A stretch of 64,000 nucleotides of DNA from Colius striatus (GCF_028858725.1 NC_084790.1:84276506-84340505); one strand, 5' to 3'. Counted from the first letter of the stretch, positions 46,501 to 56,275 are shown. Translations and numbers: made by a program. The notes: generated from the letters alone by a model not told the origin.

Positions 46501-49500
46501 TACTAACAAATATTAAAATGAGATATTTTTTCCCTCCTATTAACCTCATGCCATGGTTTGATGTGAAGCCATGGGTACCAATAAAGATGGAAACGATCCC
46601 GTTGTGCCCCAACCAAGCTCATGCTAATCTTTTCAGCTTCTCTTTAGGGAAGAAAATGATACAGAATCACAGAATCACCAATCAACCACCTGGATGAGGG
46701 GACAGAGTGTACCCTCAGCAAGTTCCCTGCTGGCACCAAACTGGGAGGACTGGCTGATTCCCCAGAGGCTGTGCTGCCATTCAGCGGGATCTGGACCGGC
46801 TGCAGAGTTGGGCAGAGGGGAACCTCCTGAGGTTCAACAAGGACAAGTGCAGAGTCCTGCACCTGGGAAGGAACAACCTCATGCACCAGCACAGGTTGGG
46901 TGTGACCTGCTGGAGAGCAGCTCTGCAGAGAGAGACCTGGGAGTCCTGATTGATAATAAACTAAATATGAGCCAGCAACGTGCCCTCATGGCCAAGAAGC
47001 CAATGGCATCCTGGGATGCATCAAGAAGAGTGTGGGCAGCAGGTCAAGGGAGGTTCTTCTCCCCCTCTACTCTGCCCTGGTGAGGCCTCATCTGGAGTCC
47101 TGTGTCCAGTTCTGGGCTCCTCAGCTCAAGAGGGACAGGGAACTGCTGGAGAGAGGCCAGTGCAGGGCCACCAAGATGATCGAGGGGACTGGAGCATATT
47201 CCTTATGAGGAAAGGCTGCAGGACCTGGGGCTGTTTAGTCTGGAGGAGAGGAGATTAAGAAGGACCTTATTAATAGTTACAAATATCTAAAGGGTGGGTG
47301 TCAGGAGGTTGGGCAGCACTTTTTTTCAATGATATCTATCAACAAGACAAGAGGTGATGGGATGAAGCTGGAACACAAAAAGTGCCATTTAAACATAAGG
47401 AAAAACTGTTCCCATGTGAGGTGAGGGAGCCCTGGCCCAGGCTGCCCAGAGGGGTTGTGGAGTCTCCTTCCTTGGAGCTCTTCAAGACCCGCCTGGACAC
47501 GTTCCTGTGTGACCTGATCTAGGTGAGACCTGCTTCTGCAGGGGGGTTGGACTGGATGATCTCTAAAGTTCCTTTCCAACTCCTACCATTCTGTGGTTCT
47601 GTGATTCTGTGAATCACAGAATTACTGAGGTGGGAAAAGCCCTTTAAGCATCTTGAGTCCAACTGTTACCCCAGCACTGCCACGGCCACCATCAACTCAT
47701 GTCCCTTAGCCGCACAGCTGCAGGGCTTTGGGATGGTCACTACCCTGGCCCTGCTGTCCAGGATTCACTGACATAGATTAGTAGAAAAGAGTATACAAAA
47801 GTATGTCTTTCACATCTGTAAACAAAAAGGCCTGTCTGCTCTTTGCAGTGAAATGCCACCTGCTCTCCCTAATTGTGACAGCAGGTTGAAGGGCACAAAC
47901 AACACCTGCCGCGAAGTTTTTGGCTCTTGGCCTAAAAAACCAGACTCGAAGTCTGAAACCCAGGCTCGAAGCCTGAAAAACCAGCTCTAAGCCTACTTCA
48001 TGCGGCGATCAACCCAGGGTCCAATTCTCAGCTGGATGGGAAGAAATCAGTCCTACTCAATGTGAGTGATAGCAGAAATCTTCACTTTATTAAAAGCAGG
48101 CTCTAACTTCTATATCCAGCAGCTTCAAAGCTAGCTCAGCAACAGCAGCTAATAGATTACATTCTCACGTTCATCCTACTTGCAGTTTCTGCAATAAGCG
48201 AGCTCCCTCACATTTTCCCATCTTGGTTTTCTCCAAAGTTGTTTTCCACCTTGAGCTGTTAGCTCGTTAGCTGAAAACAGCCCGACCTTGAGGCAGCAGA
48301 AGGCGGCCTGCTGTCTGCGCTGACTACGTGACAGCAACTGCTTTAACCATGGCTCTGACTCTGGTCTTGATTGTGCATTAAATTCATGTAACTAGAACTC
48401 AGATTGCCTTGCCTCATCAGGCCTAACATTATACCCCGGGATCCATGTCCATGCTCCCTCATTTTTTCTCCACAAACACCAAATTTTGCACCTTGTCCCT
48501 TTGCTGTTCCACTCCCATGCGTAAGCATGGCTCATAAGGAATTGAGAAGCAGAAGCAGAATCAGTGGCTTTATAAAACAGTCTGCCTTCTCATTCTATAG
48601 AAGGCATTTCTTCTGTCCAGTCTCCTGCCTTGGGGTTTTGACTTGAGCAGCAGACAGGACAGATACTGAACTCTTCCTGACAACATCACCACTTTATACA
48701 AATAAGGATTTCCAAGTACACTGACTCCCATCTGGCTGAGCAACAGTCAGGCTTTATAAAAAACTAAGCAGATAACACAGTAACAACTCCCATCCTTAAT
48801 TAAACCCTATTCCCCCCCCTTGATTAGTTCTTGCTGTCCCAGCATCTTAAGGTGTCCTTCTGCACTCACCACGACAGCACTTATCACTTTATGGTTTTCT
48901 TCATGTGTTGTAAGATGTCCTCTCCAGGAAAACACTGTCACACACAGTACAAAGACCCCTGCAGCTGTATATCCTGTTTTCCCACTGACTCTGCCAGATC
49001 AAGACATTTTATTACGCCTCAGTTTCTTGAGGTACCTTCCATCAGAAGAGAAGAGGTATATAACTGTCCTGTTTATATATGTCCCTTATATTTCTTAAGT
49101 TATTGAAATTCCTACAAAAGCTGGGCTGTATTATCAAGTCCTCCTCAAACTAAAAAAGCAACTGAAGTTGTTTACCTAACTGAAAGAAACTTAAAAATAA
49201 TAAAGCAAAGCCTTGGCTGAAAAAATACAAATGAAATGAGAACTCTGCAAAGGATATCTTGCCCAGTTATTCTGTCACTCCACGTTAGCTCACCACACAC
49301 CTAACAGCTCAGACTACCAGGTTCCTGTAGTTAAACAGAGCACTGAGGAACGTCTGAGCTGAAGTGACTTTCATGTACATGGGGTTAATTCAGGTTAACT
49401 TCACTACTTTCCACTTTGGTGAGGGCTGTAAGTCACCTATGAATGAGCTGAAATATTCTGAATATTTGTGTTTTCTACCTAGAACACATTTAGGGAGCAA

Positions 49501-50188
49501 ATAGGGAAAGGTGTGAGGGCACAGGTGTTCATGTGTTCAGTACCACAGAATCACAGAATGGCAGGGTTTGGAAGGGACCTTTAGAGATCATCTAGTCCAA
49601 TCCTCTACCAAAGCAGGTCCACTTAGATCAGCACAGGAATGTGTCCAGATGGGTTCTGAAGCCCTCCAGAAAAGGAGCCTCCACACCATCCCTGCGCCAG
49701 GACTCCCTCATCCCACACTAAACTTTTTCTTATGTTTAAGCAGAACTTTTGGTGTTGCGGCTTCATCCCATCACCCCTTGTCCTGTTGCTAGATACAACA
49801 GAAAAAGTGCTGCCCCAGCCTCCTGACACCCACCATTTAGATACTTGTTAATATTATTGAGATCCTCCCTCAGTCTCCTCTTCTCCAGACTAAACAGCCC
49901 CAGGTCCCGCAGCCTCTCCTCAATATCTAGGTCCTTTGCTGATTTCTCTTGATAGTCATACAGGCATAAATAAAAGCAGGGCTTGGCCACGTTACTTGCT
50001 TGTCCAGGACAGCAGAAAAAGGCAGAAGCTTCAGTCCCCAGCACTGACAGCACTTACTATCAGAGTAAAAGGAAAAGGGTCACTTGCCTTTTAAGAGCTT
50101 CCTGCGCACCCGGCACAGCTGAGTCCTCGACGTGAAGAGTGCCGCTGAGATCCACCAACACAGCTTTCAGCGCCCGCCGAGCTGCCAT
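37449..50188 (-). CDS. HDHD2: HDHD2, haloacid dehalogenase-like hydrolase domain containing 2 (6 coding exons)
   Basis: Complement of 50088-50188, 44977-45185, 42148-42232, 38235-38451, 37827-37890, 37449-37552; 780 nt, 259 aa, the usual family length. This is a HAD-superfamily protein of the NagD/LHPP-like type. Motif I is VLVDLSGTL with Asp13; the second acid of the DxD pair is Ser15, as in other HDHD2 proteins. Motif II is FVTNTTKE (Thr46). A cap region spans about 65-170. Motif III Lys179 is in VVGKPEE, and motif IV is [14 protein letters not shown] (201-214), with an intron falling between Asp204 and Asp205. The C-terminus is EHILQHLL. The substrate is not established. The first intron has a GC-AG border; the others are GT-AG. 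The ATG has a good context (A at -3, G at +4). Intron sequence holds about nine CR1 copies and an LTR-like element. Confidence 0.97.
37648..37790 (-). mobile_element. CR1 LINE 3' fragment in HDHD2 intron 5
   Basis: ATCACACAATCATTCAGG, GGAAAAGCCCTTTACATTC, CCCCCAGCACTGCCACAGCC. It fills about half of a 274-bp intron, leaving under 100 bp to the exon 6 acceptor. Confidence 0.9.
37827..37890 (-). CDS. HDHD2: HDHD2 coding exon 5 (motif IV)
   Basis: [20 protein letters not shown] then T; acceptor CCCCAG, donor GTGAGT. Confidence 0.97.
38235..38451 (-). CDS. HDHD2: HDHD2 coding exon 4 (motif III)
   Basis: Residues 132-204: [17 protein letters not shown] to AIMIGD; includes catalytic-region Lys179. 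Acceptor CTCCAG, donor GTACGT. Confidence 0.97.
38523..38620 (-). mobile_element. Short CR1 3' fragment
   Basis: TTTCACAGAACCACAGG, GGTTGGAAGGGACCTCCAGAG, CTCTGCCAAAGCAGGTCCC. HDHD2 intron 3. Confidence 0.9.
38621..39612. other. HDHD2 intron 3, unique part
   Basis: No gene or repeat recognised. Confidence 0.45.
39613..39748 (+). mobile_element. CR1 LINE internal fragment
   Basis: CTCACTCACTGCCAGAGGGATGCTGAGGGGCTGG-type block then GGAGAAGGGGCTGGAGCACAAGG; truncated at both ends, so it lacks the 3' tail. HDHD2 intron 3. Confidence 0.82.
39749..41189. other. HDHD2 intron 3, unique part
   Basis: No gene or repeat recognised. Confidence 0.45.
41190..41560 (-). mobile_element. CR1 LINE 3' fragment
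   Basis: GGTTGGAAAAGCCCTTTAAG, CCCCCAGCACTGCCACAGTC, TTCCAATCTAAACTTCCCC, TCTGCCTCCTCTTCTCC. HDHD2 intron 3. Confidence 0.92.
42148..42232 (-). CDS. HDHD2: HDHD2 coding exon 3
   Basis: [20 protein letters not shown] to MMNRAF; acceptor TTTTCCAG, donor GTGAGT. Confidence 0.97.
42233..43684. other. HDHD2 intron 2, unique part
   Basis: No gene or repeat recognised. Confidence 0.5.
43685..44112 (+). mobile_element. CR1 LINE 3' end
   Basis: GGGGAAGGGGCTGGAGCACAAGG, GTTCAGCCTGGAGAAGAGG, GGCAGTGGTGCAGTTCCC, AAGGGCTTTTCCAACCTC, CCATCCTGTGATC. HDHD2 intron 2. Confidence 0.93.
44113..44976. other. HDHD2 intron 2, right part
   Basis: AT-rich; contains only the (AT)8 run described separately. Confidence 0.5.
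44878..44893 (+). repeat. (AT)8 microsatellite
   Basis: Perfect AT run in HDHD2 intron 2, 84 bp beyond the exon 2 donor. Confidence 0.9.
44977..45185 (-). CDS. HDHD2: HDHD2 coding exon 2 (motif II)
   Basis: Encodes [18 protein letters not shown] to ALPDFT; acceptor TTCCTCAG, donor GTGAGG. Contains [12 protein letters not shown], conserved across vertebrates. Confidence 0.97.
45290..45768 (+). mobile_element. CR1 LINE 3' end with octamer tail
   Basis: ACTGCTGGAGACAGGCCAGC, TTATGAGGAAAGGCTGTGGG, GAGGGAGCCCTGGCCCAGG, tail CATTCTGTGATTCTGTGATTCC. HDHD2 intron 1. Confidence 0.94.
45769..46659. other. HDHD2 intron 1, unique part
   Basis: No gene or repeat recognised. Confidence 0.45.
46660..47611 (+). 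mobile_element. CR1 LINE 3' portion, about 0.93 kb (longest in the window)
   Basis: Passes CAGAGTGTACCCTCAGCAAG, GCAGAGTCCTGCACCTGGG, GAGCCAGCAACGTGCCCTC and GATGATCTCTAAAGTTCC, ending TTCTGTGGTTCTGTGATTCTG. Non-coding in practice (stops in all frames). HDHD2 intron 1. Confidence 0.94.
47612..47765 (-). mobile_element. CR1 LINE 3' fragment abutting the previous one
   Basis: AATCACAGAATTACTGAGG, GGAAAAGCCCTTTAAGC, CCCCAGCACTGCCACGGCC. Its 3' end touches the 3' end of the preceding CR1, tail to tail with no spacer. Confidence 0.9.
47877..48428 (-). mobile_element. LTR-like element (endogenous retrovirus)
   Basis: On the minus strand it begins TGTTAGGCCTGATGAGGC and has AATAAAG about 330 nt in, followed by a U5-like segment with two CTTCGAG(T/C)CTG repeats, and a CA end near AACCTGCTGTCACA. 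The U3-polyA-U5 layout supports an LTR, but no target-site duplication was found and the left boundary is approximate. No retroviral gene is seen next to it. HDHD2 intron 1. Confidence 0.55.
48429..49544. other. HDHD2 intron 1, unique part
   Basis: No gene recognised. Part of this could be retroviral internal sequence attached to the LTR-like element, but nothing coding supports that. Confidence 0.4.
49545..49935 (-). mobile_element. CR1 LINE 3' fragment
   Basis: ACAGAATCACAGAATGGC, GGAAGGGACCTTTAGAGATC, CCTTGTCCTGTTGCTAGATAC, CAGTCTCCTCTTCTCCAG. HDHD2 intron 1, 150 bp from the GC donor. Confidence 0.93.
50088..50188 (-). CDS. HDHD2: HDHD2 coding exon 1 (HAD motif I)
   Basis: [19 protein letters not shown] to GAQEALK plus AG. 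The donor is AAAAG|GCAAGT, a GC donor with otherwise perfect consensus. An acceptor CAG lies one base before the ATG, so the 5' UTR is mostly in an upstream exon. Confidence 0.95.
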
Positions 50189-50739
50189 CCTGCCTTCCCC
50201 AGGGGAAAGCCAAACAGATGAAACAACAACAAAAACTGTTAAGCAGACAATGGTTCATAAAAACAAGGCAGTCAGTTAAGCGACTGGTTTGTGCCAAGGC
50301 CGGCATTGCTCAGAACATTGCTCGCTGTATGGAATGGGCCCCTTTGGACATGAGAAATAAAAGGCAGTGCTTAAAAGAAAATACATAATTGATGGGGTGG
50401 TATTTTCCCAAACTCTCTAAACATGGAAATCAGGCACTGTTTGTTTTTTAAGTGCCTTCATTTGATTTTCTAAACAACTCCGAGTGTGGGGAGGGGGGTC
50501 GTTAGGTTTGGTATGGCTGGTTCAAGGCCTCAGCAAGCCCATTCCAACAAGTCCCATCGACACCAAGGGCACACAATCCTGCTAAGGGACAACATAGGCC
50601 TCTGATTGCAAACCTCAAACTGCTTTGCTGAAGTGGATGTTGTTCATTCTATTTTTGTAAGCTGGGTCCATGGTGATCCAGCCCACAACACAACTCAGCT
50701 GCCCTAACTCTCAGGGTATTCGGGTGTTGATTGCCTGTG

Positions 50740-51000
50740 CTGGGGAACAAACTCTGAGAGAGTAGTGTAGGGGAAAGGGACCTGAGGGTGCTGGTGGGTA
50801 GCAGGATGAGCAGGAGCCAGCAACGTGCCCTCGTGGCCAAGAAGGCCAATGGCATCCTGGGGTGTATGAGAAGGGCTGTGGGTAGTAGGTGGAGAGAAGT
50901 TCTGCTCCCCCTCTACTCTGCCCTTGTGAGACCACATCTGGAATATTGTGTCCAGTTCTGGGCCATCAGTTCCAGAAGCACAAGGAGCTGCTGGATAGGT
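50740..51000 (+). mobile_element. CR1 LINE internal fragment (no 3' tail)
   Basis: GGGACCTGAGGGTGCTGGTGG, GAGCCAGCAACGTGCCCTCGTGG, GGCATCCTGGGGTGTATGAG, then breaks off after GGAGCTGCTGGATA. Lacks the 3' end, so it was split or deleted after insertion. Confidence 0.85.
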
Positions 51001-51700
51001 CAGAAGTATATGATAAATTGCTTTTAGGAGAAGTCATCCTAAGGGAGCTTCATCAATAGCAAGGAAAGAGGGCAGCAAGTTTCCAAGACATCTTCTCTAC
51101 GTAAAACACTTAAGAGTAGACCAAGTGTCTGAACAGAGTCAAACTTCCAGACTAAAATATCATCTCCATGCAAAAAACACCTCTCTTTCCTCACGCCCTT
51201 CAACCTTCCACAGGGAATTCTGAGCATCAAGAGACTGAAGAGAGGACTGAAGAAGGTGCTGTTATATAAATTCTCTAGCCAAACACACGTGACTGCAGAG
51301 CCACTGCACCATGTCTGCACAGAGAGCACTGCTAAGGACACAGACACAATATCCTAGTCTAGCAGAAACAGGAAGTTCCTTTTTAATTCCTCTCTCAACC
51401 CAGATGTCCATTGCTTCTCCTATTCACAGCAATTCAGGTGTTCTGGAAGCTATTTGCAGAACCATTACTGATTTTAAGCACAAAGCTCATGGCCTAGCAG
51501 GAAAGTCCTGATAAACTTCAGCACCTCAGTTTTCCTAACAGCAGCCCAACACGAGGGGAACCTCACATTCGTGCTGGCATCACACCTACACACACGGGAT
51601 GAAGCCACACGGTAATTCAGGCCGCTTAGGATGTGAGGGACCACCCAGTTCAACTCCCATCTGGTCTCTGGCTACGCAAGGTGCTCGCACCCCAAGTGGA
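51001..51700. other. HDHD2 5'-UTR intron
   Basis: No gene or clear repeat recognised between the ATG exon and the CpG island. Confidence 0.45.
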
Positions 51701-52650
51701 AGAGGCCTCGTCGGGCTGTGGGATGGCCTGTGATGGCACGGACATGCTACCGCCACGGCTGGGCTGCTCTCCGTGGCGGAGGCGCCTCACGCTCCCCTCC
51801 CTGGGCCAGCGTCCCCCGGCTCCAGTTCCTCCTCTCACCCACCTCCAGTGTCAGAGGCGACGGCCGGGCCGCTCCCGCAGCTGACCGCACAGGCCGGGCA
51901 GCGGGGCAGGAGCCCCTGGAGGCAGCAGCGAGCCCCAGGACCTGGCAGCAGCGCACGACAGGCCCGACCCCGGCTCTGCTGAGGGGAATGGGGCTGCAGG
52001 CTGCGCGCCCAGCCCCACGCAAGGCCCGGCCGGCCCCGCGCTGCCGTTTCCCCCTGAGGAGCGGCGGCTCGTCACGGAGCCCCGGAGCCAGTCCGCTGAC
52101 CCACACCACCTCCACGGGCGAGTGCCTTTTCCTCTGCCCGCCACACTGGCCACGAACACACCCCTGCCCAAGGACATGGTACCGCCGCTTTCTGCTAGTT
52201 TGCGACGGGCAGGTGGGCCGGTCCATTCTCTGGCAGGGGAGTCGCGCCGGGCTCCCCTCTGCCTTGAGGCGCATGGTTCCGCCCGCCCGTGTGCGCCCGA
52301 AGGCGGCGGGCGGGCCCACTCGAAGGCGGGGGGGTGGATGAACAGATAGCGGCAGCGCCTCTTCCCGACACTCACCTGCCTCCAGCCGCCCGCCCGCCGC
52401 CTGTGCCGACTGCCCGCCGTCTCCCCGCCCCGCCGGGCCCTTGCGGGGCCGGGGCTGCCCGGCTCAGCGCCGGTACCCGCGTGCCCTGGAGCGCCGGTGT
52501 GCGCGGCTGGGCGGCGGCGGGCGGCGTCAGGCAGCGCGGCGGGCAGTCCGCGGGGCCCGCGCGGCGCTGAGGGGCGGAGGGCGGGGAGGGCAGCCGCCGC
52601 CACAGGGGCTGTGGGCGCCTTGGCCGTGGGCTCGCTCTTGGTGAGGTGTC
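51700..52650. promoter_or_regulatory. HDHD2: CpG island, probable HDHD2 promoter
   Basis: About 950 bp of very high GC and CpG content. On the minus strand it holds a consensus donor, GGAGGCAG|GTGAGT, matching the acceptor one base before the HDHD2 ATG. Long open frames across it on both strands are a side effect of GC richness. Confidence 0.7.
52376..52620 (-). other. HDHD2: Probable non-coding first exon of HDHD2 (5' end approximate)
   Basis: The 3' border is set by the donor GGCTGGAGGCAG|GTGAGTG at 52376/52375; the transcription start is a guess within the CpG island. Splicing to 50189 would put the ATG one base into the next exon. Confidence 0.45.
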
Positions 52651-52824
52651 AGGACGGTGCTTCACCCGTGACAGCAGCAAGTTCCAGGCCGCGGAGAGCA
52701 CTCTCTCCCTGTGGTGGTGGCGGTGGAACGCGGCTTCTGCAGTAGCGCTCATCCGCAGGAGAGGCGGCGTACAGAAAACGCAGGGAAACGGAACGGCGTC
52801 TCCTAGGAAATGAGGGCACATGGT

Positions 52825-53168
52825 ATCATCAGGAGGCCCAGGGGAGACCTGCTCGCTCTCTACAGCTACCTGAAGGGAAGTTGAAGCGAGGTGGCAGTTG
52901 GTCTGTTCTCCCTAGTAACAAGAAATAGGCCTCAGGTTGTGCCAGGGCAGGTTCAGGCTGGATGTGAGGAGGAATTTCCTTACTGAAGGGCTGTCAGGCA
53001 TTGGCACAGCTGCCCAGGGAGGTGCTGGAGTCACCGTCCATGGAGGGGTTTCAGAGACAGGTGGATGTTGCACTTGGGGAAACGGTCTAGTGACTGTGCT
53101 GGGGTAAAGGGTGGACTCAATGATCTTAAAGGTCTCTTCCTGCTGAAACCATTCTATGACTCCTACGT
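52825..53168 (+). mobile_element. CR1 LINE 3' end (third subfamily)
   Basis: ATCAGGAGGCCCAGGGGAGACC, GTCTGTTCTCCCTAGTAACAAG, GGAGGAATTTCCTTACTG, GTCTAGTGACTG, CCATTCTATGACTCC. Lies between the HDHD2 promoter and the IER3IP1 3' end. Confidence 0.9.
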
Positions 53169-54709
53169 TGTGATGGTGCAGTAAAACATCCCATGTCTGT
53201 AAGATAACGTGATTCTAAATCCTTAACATTGCAACCTGAGATGTCAAAGATCATTAAAGGGAGTCTAATTTATTCCCTTTACCTGCCCCCATCCCCACCA
53301 AAACAAACCTGTTAACAGCTGGGTATACAGAACTGATCCTTTATTCCTGTCTCTGTTTGCACTAAAGCCTCCATGGGCTGTCTCACAGGCCTCTTCCTCA
53401 CCACACAGCCAGCCATGACTGGTACTGCCACGATGCAATATACTGCTGTGAATACAGCTGTTTACAGATGCTTACTAGAACCAACTATTCAACACTGGGA
53501 AGTCTCAGCCCTCAGTTTGACCCGCAAAACGTTCTGGTTATTGTTGGTTTTGTGCCAGGTATGAGCAGTATCGCTGTTTGGGGTTTGAATTGACTATGGC
53601 GTTGCAAGATACTTTGCACACAGAGCTCTTTGCCAGGTGGAAATTTTTTGGCACGTTCCCTGTTACTGGAGAACCCAAGGCCTTGCCAGGCTTGAGGTGC
53701 TTTGCCTTGTTTGAACTTAGTCACAGCAGCCTTGTTGCAGAACTGCCTGAAGCCACACAAGGAGATGGTGACAGTGTAGTTATTCCCTTGTTTCTCTCTA
53801 CACTCCTTTCTCTGCCCAGCTGCTGGCTACCCTTTTGCCCTCATCCCTGCTCATTACCTGGGAGACCTGATCTTTAGCTTCTGCCCCACTTTGAAACCCT
53901 ATTTTGCAGCTGCCAGTAAAAACATGTCCCATATTTGCTCCAAATGCAGGATTCTCTGATTCCTGGTTGCAGAGAACTGCTGCTCCTTCTTACTGCAGCT
54001 GCAGAACTGATTTTCCAACAACCTGCCCACATGCTGTGAGCCATGCGTTAGAAATTTGGCCTTTCTGAAAGGACAGGGAGGCAGGAGGATAAAAAATAAA
54101 TCAGTTTTTCACACATTTTTAAAGCTGTTGCTTATAATATTTAATACTGGCTTTTTAAAGGAAGAACTAGTGGTTTATATGAAAAGGTGATGGACTCCAA
54201 ATCATTCAGTATTCCATCAGCAATGGAAATATCCACTGCTGCTGTCTTACAAAAGGCCCTTGCACACCTGTCACATTTCATCTGTTCTGCATACACTCTG
54301 TCCAGTTTCCACGACAGACAGATACATGAAAATAACTGATGCAGACTGCACCTTTGTCACCTCTGACTTACTGAGGTTGGTATAATGAAGAAATGTAACA
54401 CACCTGCCTTTTTACAGAACTCACAGGTTAGCAAGGTGATGTTCTGCCTCAGGCCAAAGCTACCACAGCTCGTCAGGTTTGCTACAAAACCCAAAATACA
54501 GCTTCATAGAGAAGGGATGATACTTGCAGATGCCACGGGGATGGCAAAAGAAAAGTATTTTGTGCAAGAGAAAAGAAAAAAAAAGTATTTCATGTAAGAA
54601 CAGTAACTCTGGTAACTGGAACAGGACGAAGCTGAGTTCTGGGACATTCCCACTGTGCAGAGATGTGGAGCAAGTTATGAGAGGCAGGGCTTAACTTAGA
54701 AATCCAGAC
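53169..54709. other. HDHD2-IER3IP1 spacer
   Basis: No gene or repeat recognised in 1.5 kb. Confidence 0.5.
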
Positions 54710-54715
54710 TTTATT
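54710..54715 (-). terminator. IER3IP1: IER3IP1 distal polyadenylation signal (AATAAA)
   Basis: Canonical AATAAA on the minus strand about 1.56 kb after the stop codon; use would place a CR1 and a poly-C tract inside the 3' UTR. Confidence 0.45.
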
Positions 54716-54954
54716 TACAATTTTTTTTCATTGTTTGACACAACAGCACACACTTTAGTCATTAAGATGTTGTAAGATGAGAAACAAAACCTGTTTTAAA
54801 GTAATGAAACTACCAGGTTCCCATTAATCTTCCCCACTTTAAAAATAACCCAAAACATTTCAGCAGAGGAAGAGATGTAAAACTTCTAACTTTTCTATAA
54901 AGGTAGGTGAGAATCTGCTGCTATTCATCCAGCCTTGCTATGTAACATCAGACC

Positions 54955-55225
54955 TAGCCCAGCAGTGAAGGGAAGTTGTAGCGAGGCAGGGGTCAGTCTG
55001 TTCTCCGTAGGAACAAGCAATACAACAAAAGGAAATGGCCTCAAGTTGCCTGAGGGGAGGTTCGGGCAGGATTTGAGGAGGAATTTCTTTGCTGCAAGGG
55101 TTGTCAGGCACTGCAAGGGGCTGGAGGTTGATGCTGCAGTTAGGGAAATGGTCTAGTGACTGACAGGGCTGGGACAAAATTCTTAAAAGCCTCTTCCAGC
55201 TGAAACAATTCTACAATTCTATAAC
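54955..55225 (+). mobile_element. CR1 LINE 3' end (third subfamily), antisense to IER3IP1 3' UTR
   Basis: GTCTGTTCTCCGTAGGAACAAG, GGAGGAATTTCTTTGCTGC, GTCTAGTGACTG, AACAATTCTACAATTCTAT tail. Same subfamily as the 52.8 kb copy. Confidence 0.88.
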
Positions 55226-55609
55226 GAGGACGACATCTGTACCAAAGCAGTTGGCAAGATTCTCTGTGACCAAACTGCATGGTCACACCCATGGTTTCCA
55301 TTTCGAAGTTGTTCATTTAACAAAGAAAGATGGAGGGTGGGGGAAGAAGCAGCAGTAAGAGAAGCTGCACATTTGTTTTTGGTTTTTTTTAATCAAAGAA
55401 ATCCTGTGTTTTCCCAAGAAGCCTGGAATACAAATGGCTCTCAACTTCCAATAACACTTAATCCCCATGTGGAAGTTTAACACACAAAAGAGAAAAGCAG
55501 TATTATTAAAAAAGTATTAACAAGCCCAGACAGAATGGTTACAAATGCTCATCACAAACACAACATGATAGTCTGAAATTAACAAGAGTTGCCCAGCTTC
55601 AGGTACAGC

Positions 55610-55643
55610 TTTTTTTTTTTTTTGGGGGGGGGGTGGGGTGGGG
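55610..55643 (+). repeat. T14-G10 low-complexity run with G-quadruplex potential
   Basis: T14 (55610-55623) then G10, T, G4, T, G4. The G-rich strand could fold as a quadruplex; on the IER3IP1 transcript it would be C-rich followed by poly-A. Confidence 0.8.
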
Positions 55644-56156
55644 ATGGATTTTGTATAACAGTTGCAAACTATTTTCAACTTGAGCGTGAAATGGTATTGA
55701 TTTTAAAAGCTGATAAAAGATCAAGAGAAAAATCCCAGTCTCAATCCAACCAGGAATGTTCTAGGTGAGCCGAATCAGGATTTTACCCAGCTGGTTTCAT
55801 CTCCCTCAAGGTCACAACTGTACTTTAACAATTTATCATTCCAATAATTGTTGTTCTCTTCAACAGTAGGGTGGTGGTAACTGAAATATACTGAAACACT
55901 GTCATTTTTCTTAACTTAAAATATATGTTGGGAAGTGTACTGATGGAAATTTCATCCCTGAGTAACTAGACATTTAAAAGCCACATCCCACCAACAATGA
56001 CTGTGATACATCACAGTATGTCCTCTTAAATAGTCAGTGGTGACAGACCTTGTCCTGGTCCAATGTACTCGCAGCACTGCTGCATGGATCCCCTTATCTC
56101 ATTTGATGAAACCATGAGGGAGCGTTAGGGAGGAGGGTAACTAGGAGGAAATGTCT

Positions 56157-56162
56157 TTTATT
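56157..56162 (-). terminator. IER3IP1: IER3IP1 proximal polyadenylation signal (AATAAA)
   Basis: Canonical AATAAA on the minus strand 114 nt after the stop codon; would give a very short 3' UTR. Confidence 0.45.
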
Positions 56163-56275
56163 ATTTGAAGTTGAGCATCAGATCGACAGCTTAAATCGTG
56201 CTGGGTCCCAGAGAGAGATGACAGTCAGCGACTTGCTTCTTTGGATGTCCAAAAGATTTCCAGGATGGGTAATCT

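Noticed and set aside
47940-47990. tRNA-like CTCGAAGTCTG / CTCGAAGCCTG words
   Set aside because: They resemble T-loop words, but no cloverleaf can be built around them; they belong to the LTR-like element.
51718-52603. Open frames of over 200 codons on both strands in the HDHD2 CpG island
   Set aside because: Arg/Pro/Gly/Ala-rich shadow frames of a CpG island; no homology recognised.
53373-53877. Open frames in the HDHD2-IER3IP1 spacer
   Set aside because: Short, overlapping on opposite strands, no recognisable family.
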